Origin: Actinomycetota bacterium
GTDB taxonomy: Bacteria; Actinomycetota; Thermoleophilia; Gaiellales; Gaiellaceae
Assembly: GCA_005883995.1 (NCBI GenBank)
Contig: VAXB01000033.1
Location: 1 to 64,000, forward strand
Reading direction: 5' to 3'
DNA length: 64,000 bases
The notes below the pieces were generated by a model. That model did no database searches. It saw only the letters and a program-made list of their open reading frames with translations, and was not told the DNA's origin. Positions 1 to 7,971 of the stretch are shown here, piece after piece (position 1 is the first letter of the stretch; every line of letters starts with the position of its first letter). The position numbers were made by a program, and so were the translations under genes.

Positions 1-2559
1 AGCCTTGCCCGCGCCGACGTTCTTGTCGGCGAAGCTCGCCGCGCCGTAGGTCACAGTCAGGCTGTCGCTGCTCACGCGGTCGTCACTTAGCGTCACGGTC
101 GCCGCGGTCGTGGCGCCGTAGATCTTAGGCGCGCCCGTAGCCGTCACGTGCAGCACGCGCGCCGTGATGTCAGCCGTCGTGGTCGCGGTGGTGTTTCCGA
201 GGCTGTAGTTCGACGCGTCGGTGCCGCCGATCGCGATTCCGGTGACGGTGACGCTCTTTCCGGCGCCAACGCTCTTGTCGGCGAAGGCTGCCGACGTATA
301 GGAGTCGGTGAGGGCGTCGCCGGAGATCCGGTTGTCCGACAGCGTCGCGCTTGCGGTCGTCGTGCCGTCGTAGCCCTTGTTCACGCCGCTCGCAGTCACG
401 GTCAGTGCTCGAGGAGTGATGTTCGCCGTCGTCGAGGCAGTCGTGTTCTGGAGCGCATAGTTGCCTGCATCGGCGCCGCTGATCGAGATCCCGCCGACGG
501 CGACGCTCTTGCCGGTGCCGACGTTCTTGTCGGCGAAGCTCGCCGAGCCGTAGTTGTCGGTGACGGAGTCGCCCGCGAGTTGGTTGTCGCTCAAGGTGAC
601 CGTCGCCGCAGTCGTGCGGTCGTACGCCTTGTTCACGCCGGTCGCGGTCACGGTGAGGTTTCGCGCGGTGATGCTGGCGGTCGTCGACGCGGTGGTGTTG
701 AACGTGTAGTTGCCGGCGTCGGCACCGCTGATCGAGATCCCGGAGACGCTGACGGGCTTCCCGGTGCCGACGTTCTTGTCGTTGAACGTCGCCGCCGCGC
801 TCGAGTCGGTGAAGACGTCGCCGGTCATGCGGTTATCCGACAGGGTCACCGTTGCAGAAGCGGTTCCGTCGTACTGCTTGTTCACGCCAGCCGCGCTCAC
901 TGTAAGGGCGCGCTTCGTGATGTCGGCCGTCGTGTTCGCGACTGACGAGAGGGAGTAGTCCCCGGCGTCCGTGCCGGAAAGGGTGAAGCCGCTTCCGGTG
1001 ACGGTCTTGCCGGTCCCGACGTTCTTGTCCCCGAACGTCGCGGTGCCGCCCGTCAGGGTGACGTTGTCGGCGCCGAGGAGGCCGCTGACCGAACGCGACC
1101 CGATCGTCGCGACTGCTGAGCCGTCATAGGCCTTGTTGCTCGCGGTGAAGCTGCCGGTGATCCCGAGCGGCGTGATGTTCGCGGTCGTCGTCGCGACCGA
1201 ACCGAGCGTGTAGTTCACGGCCTTCGTCCCGGCCAGCGTGAAGCCGGACCCCGTGACGATCTTGCCGTTGCCGACGTTCTTGTCGGAGAACGTCGCGGTG
1301 CCGCCCGAGAGGGTGACGTCGTCCGCACCGACGACTCCGCTCAGCGAGCGGCCGGTGATCGTCGCGGCCGTGGTTCGGTCGTAGGTCTTGTTGCTCGCCG
1401 TGAAGGTCCCGATCAGCGACTTCTGGTTGACGTCCTGCGTGATGGACGAACTCGTGCTTCCGTTGAAGCCCGTGGTGCCGCTGTAGACCGCGGTGATGCC
1501 GTGCGATCCGGTTGCGAGGCTCGACGTGGCGCACGTCGCCGCGTTCCCCGAGACTGAGACGTTCGTGCAGATCGCGTTCGCGCCGTCGCTGAACGTCACC
1601 GTGCCGGCGCCCGGGCTCGGGCTGATCGTCGCCGTGAAGGTGTAGAGCGTGCCGCCACCGCTGCCGGGCAGGCAGGTTTGTGCGGCGGTCGCGGGCGTGT
1701 TGTTGTCGGCCGTAGACCAGTAGTTGAAGGCGAAGCCCGATGCGGATGCATTCGTCGGCTTACCCGACTGCTTGTTCCCTACGCTCGGCTCGGCGTTACC
1801 GGAGGCGACCGTTCCAGTCCCATTCGTGTAGTTCGTCGTGCCGGCTGTCGGCGTAGTCGAACAGGTCGGATCGTCGGTCGGGCCGCCGCCGTAGGTGCTC
1901 CATGCGACTGACCAGGCGACGTTCGTCGGCGCCGCGTTGTCGACGGTCGCCATTCGGAACGCGATGTTCCCGTCGGTGAAGCTCGCCGTTACCGCTCCAG
2001 AGCTCGCGCCGGTCGCGGTGACGCTGTACGTCGCCACGAATGTCGCGGGGAGCTGGAACTGCATCGTGAACGCACCTGATGCATCCGCCGTCACGTCGCT
2101 GTTGTACGACCACGTCTGGCCCTTGTCGTCGTTCACGAAGATGTGGACGGACTCACTGGCGCCCCAACCCTGGCCGCTGAGGGTCACCGTCGAACCGGGG
2201 TTGTAGTCCGACTTGTCGGTCGAAATCGTCGGCGTAAACGTGGTCGACGACCCGGAGGTCGTCGTCGAGGTGGTGTCCGTCGTCGTGGATGCCGACGTCG
2301 TGTCGGCGGGCGTCGTCGATGTCGTCCCGGTGTCGGTCGGCGTCGTGTCGGTCGGCGTCGTGTCCGTCGGCGTCGTGTCGGTCGCGCCCGACGAAGAAGA
2401 TGCGGCGGTGGTGTCCGTCGAGCCGGACGAGGACGTACCTCCGCCCACGTCACCGCCGAAGGCCACTGCCGAAAGGAGACCCATCACGAAAATGGCCGCG
2501 ATCGCGATCGCAACCCAGGACTTCTTCTGCGGTCCCCCGTTCTTCGCCAGCGGTGCCAT
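1..2559 (-). CDS. Secreted YDG/MBG-type repeat protein: N-terminal TM/signal, Thr/Asp-rich linker, at least 6 repeats of ~83 aa; partial, runs off left edge
   Basis: Minus-strand translation from ATG at 2559: MAPLAKNGGPQKKSWVAIAIAAIFVMGLLSAVAFGGDVGGG..., then repeats such as TASNKTYDRTTAATITGRSLSGVVGADDVTLSGGTATFSDKNVGNGKIVTGSGFTLAGTKAVNYTL. The K/DKNVG motif recurs every 249-255 bp, always a multiple of 3. Absent from the ORF track because it has no stop inside the window. Confidence 0.85.
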   Translation of the reverse strand, partial: MAPLAKNGGPQKKSWVAIAIAAIFVMGLLSAVAFGGDVGGGTSSSGSTDTTAASSSSGATDTTPTDTTPTDTTPTDTGTTSTTPADTTSASTTTDTTSTTTSGSSTTFTPTISTDKSDYNPGSTVTLSGQGWGASESVHIFVNDDKGQTWSYNSDVTADASGAFTMQFQLPATFVATYSVTATGASSGAVTASFTDGNIAFRMATVDNAAPTNVAWSVAWSTYGGGPTDDPTCSTTPTAGTTNYTNGTGTVASGNAEPSVGNKQSGKPTNASASGFAFNYWSTADNNTPATAAQTCLPGSGGGTLYTFTATISPSPGAGTVTFSDGANAICTNVSVSGNAATCATSSLATGSHGITAVYSGTTGFNGSTSSSITQDVNQKSLIGTFTASNKTYDRTTAATITGRSLSGVVGADDVTLSGGTATFSDKNVGNGKIVTGSGFTLAGTKAVNYTLGSVATTTANITPLGITGSFTASNKAYDGSAVATIGSRSVSGLLGADNVTLTGGTATFGDKNVGTGKTVTGSGFTLSGTDAGDYSLSSVANTTADITKRALTVSAAGVNKQYDGTASATVTLSDNRMTGDVFTDSSAAATFNDKNVGTGKPVSVSGISISGADAGNYTFNTTASTTASITARNLTVTATGVNKAYDRTTAATVTLSDNQLAGDSVTDNYGSASFADKNVGTGKSVAVGGISISGADAGNYALQNTTASTTANITPRALTVTASGVNKGYDGTTTASATLSDNRISGDALTDSYTSAAFADKSVGAGKSVTVTGIAIGGTDASNYSLGNTTATTTADITARVLHVTATGAPKIYGATTAATVTLSDDRVSSDSLTVTYGAASFADKNVGAGKA
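2330..2392. repeat. 15-bp tandem repeat encoding (TDTTP)n linker
   Basis: gtcggcgtcgtgtcg(g/c) units in tandem. Confidence 0.6.
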
Positions 2560-2862
2560 TCGAATCCCCCTTACGCCTCGATTCCGATTTCGCGCCGTCC
2601 CTCGGACGGTGCGCGCGGCGAAGAGCGCCAGGTATGGCCAAGCGTCGAGAGACGCCCCTCCAATGGTCCTGAGCCGCCAGCACGGGGGCGACCGTGCTTT
2701 CGGCGGCGGACCATCCCGAATTCGAGAACCCTTCTTCTTCCCGCAGTGCCTGTCGGGGATGTGCCGCATCCCGCCAGGCGCTCGCAGGATCGCGGCGCGC
2801 TTGCCGTCGGTCAATGGGCCGGACGGCCCATCTTTATGCCTTACGCGGCCTAAGACCCCGTC

Positions 2863-3048
2863 TTACGCCGCTTGGACGTACGCGCAGGGACGCGCATCAT
2901 TCGGCAGCGGCGACGGCGCGACCTTCGTCACGCGGAGCCTGGCACCGTCGGCTTCGAGCTCGGCGCCGACGTCTGGCGGCGAGCCGCTCTCTTCTCGCAG
3001 CTCGTAACCGCTCGGCTTCCAGATGAACACGAGGTATCCGTCGGTCAT
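2863..3048 (-). CDS. Small hypothetical protein
   Basis: MTDGYLVFIWKPSGYELREESGSPPDVGAELEADGARLRVTKVAP..., 61 aa. Confidence 0.5.
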   Translation of the reverse strand: MTDGYLVFIWKPSGYELREESGSPPDVGAELEADGARLRVTKVAPSPLPNDARPCAYVQAA

Positions 3049-3060
3049 CGCGGCGGAAGC

Positions 3061-4215
3061 CTAACCGGCGCTTGCGTAGGGCGGGAGCAGCACGCGCACC
3101 GTCGTCCCGCCGTCGTCGCCCGGCTCGAAGAGTAGCTCGCCGTTGAGCGTCCGCGCGCGTTCGGCAAGCTCATCGAGGCTGCGTCGCCGGCGCTCGCCCG
3201 GCGCGTCGTCGCTGATCAGCGTCTCGAAGCCCTCGGGCGTCTCGTGCACGGTGATCGTGAGGTGCTTGGGCGGCCCACGTCGCACGGCCTGGTTCACCGC
3301 CTCGCGGATGATCTGGTACAGCGCCGCCTGCGTTTTCTCCGCGAGCCGCTCGCCCATCTCCGCGTCGAGGGCCACGCTGACCCCGTGCTCGATCGCGGTC
3401 TGGTCGACCAGCGCCCGCACCGCCGGAGTGAAGCCTTGATCGCGCAGGACGACGGGCTCGAGGCTGAACGAGAGGTCCCGGAGCTGCCCGATCGTCGCGC
3501 GGTGCCGGACGAGCGCGCGGCCGATGATGTCGCGCGCTTCCGCTTCACGCCCCTCGGCGATCGAGTTCAGCCCCGCGTCGAGCAGCAGTGCGATCCCGGA
3601 CAGCGATTGCACGGCGCCGTCGTGCAGTTCGTCTGCCAGTCGTCGTCGCTCTTCCTGCTCTGCGGTGATCAGCTGGTCGGTCAGGCGCGAGCGCTCCGCT
3701 TCGCGTACCTGCGCCTCGCCGAGCAGGCGTGCGTTCTCGTGCTCACGCGCCGCGAAGTCGGCGAGGACGGTCGCGCGCACGACGTCGTCGTGGTCGAACG
3801 GACGGTCGCGGGTCAACCGGAGCGCGCCGAGCTCTTCGTCGCGCATCCGCAGCGGCACGACGATCGCGTTCTCGGCCGGCGCGCGGCGGGGGCGTTCTCC
3901 AGGAGCGAGCATTCGTGCACGCGCCTCGAACAGTCGCTCCGCCTGCACGCATGTCTCCGCGAGCACGTCGTCGGCACCGGCGATGGCGGCCATCGAATCG
4001 ACGATCGATTCGAGGAATTGCGCCTCCGACGTCAGTTCCTCCTCTGCCGCCTCGTGCCGGCGACGCTCGCTGATGATCAGGTACGCGGCGAACAGCGCTC
4101 CCGTTGCAACCGCGGCGGCGAGCCCGATCCAGCCGACGACGGGTGTCCCCGTCGCGAGCCCGACGACGGCGATCACCGCCGCGACGCCGAACGCGACGGC
4201 GAGAGCGCCCGCTCT
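3061..4215 (-). CDS. Membrane sensor histidine kinase (NarX/DegS-like, HisKA_3 type)
   Basis: TM segments, then LADELHDGAVQSLSGIALLLDAGLN and an ATPase-like C-terminus; start uncertain, coupled to the response regulator. Confidence 0.8.
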   Translation of the reverse strand, partial: RAGALAVAFGVAAVIAVVGLATGTPVVGWIGLAAAVATGALFAAYLIISERRRHEAAEEELTSEAQFLESIVDSMAAIAGADDVLAETCVQAERLFEARARMLAPGERPRRAPAENAIVVPLRMRDEELGALRLTRDRPFDHDDVVRATVLADFAAREHENARLLGEAQVREAERSRLTDQLITAEQEERRRLADELHDGAVQSLSGIALLLDAGLNSIAEGREAEARDIIGRALVRHRATIGQLRDLSFSLEPVVLRDQGFTPAVRALVDQTAIEHGVSVALDAEMGERLAEKTQAALYQIIREAVNQAVRRGPPKHLTITVHETPEGFETLISDDAPGERRRRSLDELAERARTLNGELLFEPGDDGGTTVRVLLPPYASAG

Positions 4216-4843
4216 AGTCGATGATCGCTTCGCGAAGCGCAATCGCGACCGCTTGCGTCCGCGTGTCCGCCTCGAGCTTGGCCAGGATGTGGCGCACGTG
4301 GCTCTTGACGGTCTCCTGGCTGATGAACAGCTTTGCGGCCACGTCCTGGTTCGACATGCCGTCGGCAAGCAACTGGAGGATCTCCCGCTCGCGCCCCGTG
4401 AGCATGTCGTCCTTGTCCTTGCCCGTGAGGAACGCCGGCATCAGCGCCGGGTCGACGTACCCCTCGCCGGCCGCGACCTTCTCGATCGCGCGCAGCAGCG
4501 TCTGGTGCGGCGCCTCCTTCAGGATGTAGCCCTTCGCACCCGATTCGAGGCCGCGCCCGAGGAGCGAGCGCTCGCTGTAGGCCGTGAAGATCAGGACCGC
4601 CGAGTCGGGCACCTTCTCTGTCAGTTGCTTCGTCGCCTCGAGCCCGTCCATGCCCGGCATCCGGACGTCCATGATCACGACGTCGGGCCGCCGCCTCTCG
4701 GCGAGCGAGACCGCAGACGCGCCGTCGGCGGCCTCGCCGATCACACGGATATGCGGCGCGCGCGACAGGGAAAGGCGAAGCCCTTCGCGGACGACCTCGT
4801 GGTCATCGACGATGAGGCAAGTGATTTCGCCGGGTGCGGACAC
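4214..4843 (-). CDS. NarL/LuxR-family response regulator
   Basis: CLIVDDHEVVREGLRLSL...DVVIMDVRMPGMDGLEAT...LTGREREILQLLADGMSNQDVAAKLFISQETVKSHVRHILAKL; probable GTG start. Confidence 0.9.
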   Translation of the reverse strand: MSAPGEITCLIVDDHEVVREGLRLSLSRAPHIRVIGEAADGASAVSLAERRRPDVVIMDVRMPGMDGLEATKQLTEKVPDSAVLIFTAYSERSLLGRGLESGAKGYILKEAPHQTLLRAIEKVAAGEGYVDPALMPAFLTGKDKDDMLTGREREILQLLADGMSNQDVAAKLFISQETVKSHVRHILAKLEADTRTQAVAIALREAIID

Positions 4844-4877
4844 GCGCCCGCGGGATTGTATTGCGCCCAGGCGACGG

Positions 4878-5828
4878 CTACCCGGCGCGCCGCCGCCCAC
4901 GGGCGCCCGCGGGCGCCCGCTTCGGCACAGGATCGACGGCGAGCGAGAGCTGCTCGGGCTCGGGGGGAGGCGCCAGCCTGACCTTTCGCCGATCCGCGAT
5001 CCCGTACTCCCGCGCGAGCCCGGAGACGGCTTGCTTGACCGGCTTCATCACGTCCGCGCCGAGGTACGCGCGCCCCGCGTAGAGCTCCTGGTACTGGGGC
5101 AGCTGCTCCGGCCAGTCCTCGGCCAGATGCTCGAGGAAATGCTCGCGCGTTCCGGGCCGCAGGAAGAGCAGGTTCGCCCAGATGCCGGTCGCGCCCGCCT
5201 CGCGCGCGGCGCGGACGACCTCTCGCAGCTGTTCGGGCTTGTCCGAGATACCGGGGAGGATCGGCGCCATCCCGACGCGCGCGTTGATGCCGGCCTCGAC
5301 GAGCCGTGCGAGCGCCCGCAAGCGCTGGCGGGGGTGGGCAGTCGACGGCTCGGTCTTGCGCCACACCTCCTCGTCGACCGTCGGCACCGAGAACGTGACG
5401 CTCACGTCGGCGCGGCGTGCCGCATCGGTGAGGACGTCGATGTCACGCACGATCATCGGGCCGCGCGTGATGATCGACAGCGGGTTTGCGGCGTCGCGTA
5501 GCGTCTCGAGGCATGCGCGTGTGAGGTGGTAGCGCCCCTCGGCCGGCTGATACGGATCGGTCGCCGCGCCGATCACGACGAGCTCGTGCCGCCAGGAGGG
5601 TCGGGCGAGCTCCTTCCGCAGCACGTCCGCGATGTTCGCCTTCACCCGGATCGACGTGCCGTAGCGGTCGTCCGCCGGCCGGTCGGACCGGTGCTCGAAG
5701 TGGCGGACGTAGCAGAACGTGCAGCGGTGGACGCAGCCCATATACGGGTTCAGCGACCATTTGAACCCCATTCCCTTCACAGGGTTGAGGGCGCTCTTGC
5801 ACGGCTCTTCGCGATACTCGATACCCAT
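4878..5828 (-). CDS. Radical SAM protein, SplB/Rv2578c-like
   Basis: CKSALNPVKGMGFKWSLNPYMGCVHRCTFCYVRHFEHR (CxxxCxxC); start approximate. Confidence 0.85.
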   Translation of the reverse strand: MGIEYREEPCKSALNPVKGMGFKWSLNPYMGCVHRCTFCYVRHFEHRSDRPADDRYGTSIRVKANIADVLRKELARPSWRHELVVIGAATDPYQPAEGRYHLTRACLETLRDAANPLSIITRGPMIVRDIDVLTDAARRADVSVTFSVPTVDEEVWRKTEPSTAHPRQRLRALARLVEAGINARVGMAPILPGISDKPEQLREVVRAAREAGATGIWANLLFLRPGTREHFLEHLAEDWPEQLPQYQELYAGRAYLGADVMKPVKQAVSGLAREYGIADRRKVRLAPPPEPEQLSLAVDPVPKRAPAGARGRRRAG

Positions 5829-5840
5829 GCCGACGCAGGG

Positions 5841-6660
5841 ATGATAGAACAAACGTTCGTATCGGTCGGCGATGGCATCCGGCGGGTGACCCTCCCGCTG
5901 CCGACCGGCCCGAGACACGTCCATTGCTACCTCGCGGACGGGACGCTCTTCGACACCTCTCGCCGCCGAGCTCACGGGCGCGCCGGTCTTCCAGGGTGGC
6001 CTCGACTACGCGCAGTGCGAGCGCGTCTGGGGGTCCAGCGACTGGCCGGAGCGGATCGCATCCTGGTTCCGCCTCCACGGTGTCCCGGTCGAGATCGCGG
6101 ACGAGCTGGTCGCCGAAGGGCACGCGTTTGCGCCGTTCATCCGCTTCGCCGAAGGCCCGAACCTGGTCGACGAGGGGAGCGTAGTCGCGGGATGGCAGGT
6201 CCTCGAGCTGCCGGGCCACGCGGACGGCCATCTCGGCTTTCTCCGCGACGGCGTCCTGATCGGCGGCGACCACCTGCTCGGCCGCATCTCGCCGGCGATC
6301 GGCCTCTATCCGGAGAGCCGGCCCGATCCGCTCGGCGATTACCTGGCCTCGCTCGAACGGACGATCGAGCTCGCCCCTGACGTCGTCTACCCGGGCCACG
6401 GCGAGCCGATTGCCGATCCATCCGCCCGCGCGCGCGAGCTGATCGAGCACCACCGCGCGCGGCTCGACGAGACGGAGGGGTCGCTCAGGGCCGAGCCACA
6501 GTCGGGTTACGAGATCTCGCTGCAGCTCTTCGGCGACCCCCTGCCGCCGACACAACGCCGCTTCGCGGTCGCGGAGACGCTGTCGCATCTCGAGCGGCTC
6601 GTCCGCGAGGGGCGCGCCCGCCGCGCGGGAGCCGACGGGGCCGTTACCTATACTGCGTGA
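5841..6660 (+). pseudogene. MBL-fold metallohydrolase, disrupted: N-terminal strand and C-terminal half in different frames, HxHxDH region missing
   Basis: Frame A: MIEQTFVSVGDGIRRVTLPLPTGPRHVHCYLADGTLFDT. Frame B from ~5968: ELTGAPVFQGGLDYAQCERVWG...VLELPGHADGHLGFLRDGVLIGGDHLL...VVYPGHGEPIADP... Confidence 0.75.
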
Positions 6661-6710
6661 CAGTTGGACGAAGACATCCCTCCTAGTACGGGGGCCCCGG
6701 GGGTCGGGGC

Positions 6711-7971
6711 GTGACGCTTCTCTTCGAGCTCCTCGCCGTCGGCGTTCTGATCCTGCTGAACGGCTTTTTCGTCGCGGCCGAATACGGCCTCGTCACCGCG
6801 CGCCGCACGCGGATCATCGAGCTGCACCATCACGGCAATCGCCGCGCGCGCGACGTCCTGCGGATCACCGCGAACCCGCCGCGCTTCATCTCCGCGATGC
6901 AGCTCGGCGTGACCCTCACCTCTCTGGCGATCGGCGCCGTCGGCGAGCACGCGTTGGCGAAGGCGTTCGACCCGTGGATGGCGGCGGCGCTCGCGATCGC
7001 CCTCGCGTACCTCATCCTCACGTACTTCCACGTCGTGATCGGCGAGCTCGTGCCGAAGGGGGTCGCTCTTGGCCACTCGGAGGGCACAGCGCTCTGGGTC
7101 TCCGTTCCGGTGCGCTGGTTCTTCCTCCTCGCTCGGCCGCTGATCTGGGTCCTGCAGCGCTCGACCGAGGTCGTCCTCCGCTGGCTCGGTCTCCAGCCTC
7201 CTGGTGCCGAGGACGAGGTGCATCAAGGTCTTCGACTTCGCCGACAAGGAGGCCGCCGACGTGATGGTCCCGCGGCCGCAGGTCGTCGCGCTGTCAATCG
7301 ATCTGCCACCCGAGGAATGTCTCGAGGCGATGATGGACGCGCCGTTCACGCGCTACCCCGTGTATCGCGAGAGCCTCGATCACGTCGTCGGCGTCCTGCA
7401 CGTGCGCGATCTCTTCCGGTCACTACGCGACCGCGGCATTGCGGACGTCAACGTCGCGGAGATCCTGCGGCCCGCACACATCGTCCCCGAGACGAAGGAT
7501 CTTGCAGCGCTGTTGACGGAGTTCCGCCGGACGAACCAGCACATGGCCATCGTCGTCGACGAGTACGGCGAGATGGAGGGGATCGTCACGCTGGAGGACC
7601 TCCTCGAAGAGATCGTCGGCGAGATCGAGGACGAGTTCGACTTGCCGGACGAGTCGATCGAGCAGGTCGACGACGACACGATCCGCGTTCACGGCACCTT
7701 TCCGATCGACGACTTCAACGAGCGCTACCGTGCCGACCTACCGGCCGAGGATTACCACACGCTCGCCGGGTTCGTCTTCGGGTTGCTCGGCCGCCAGCCA
7801 GAGGTCGGCGACGATGTGTCCCATGACGGCATGCGCTTCGACGTCGTCGAGGTCGACGGGTCGCGCATCGAGAAGCTCGCGGTCACGTTCGAGCGGCAGC
7901 GCGACCAGCGCGGCCGCGACGAGGTCGAGCGCGACGACCTCGACGCCGAGCTCTTCGACGCCGACAACTAG
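6711..7971 (+). pseudogene. CNNM/CorC (hemolysin C-like) transporter, frame broken near 7220
   Basis: 6711-~7222: MTLLFELLAVGVLILLNGFFVAAEYGLV...LGLQPPGAEDEVH. ~7223-7971 in another frame: KVFDFADKEAADVMVPRPQVVALS...CBS pair...LAGFVFGLLGRQPEVGD. Confidence 0.8.

Noticed and set aside
148-958. Plus-strand ORFs over the first kb
   Set aside because: Antisense shadow of the in-frame YDG repeat gene; repeat periodicity only creates the illusion of a coding frame.
19-1300. Regularly spaced ~250-bp repeats as a possible CRISPR or satellite
   Set aside because: Spacing too large, repeats diverged and in frame; they encode protein domain repeats.
3061-4215. Histidine kinase with apparently degenerate ATP-binding G-boxes (SDDAPGERRRRS) as a pseudokinase
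   Set aside because: N-box and H-box are intact and this HisKA_3 family is variable; evidence too weak without alignment.
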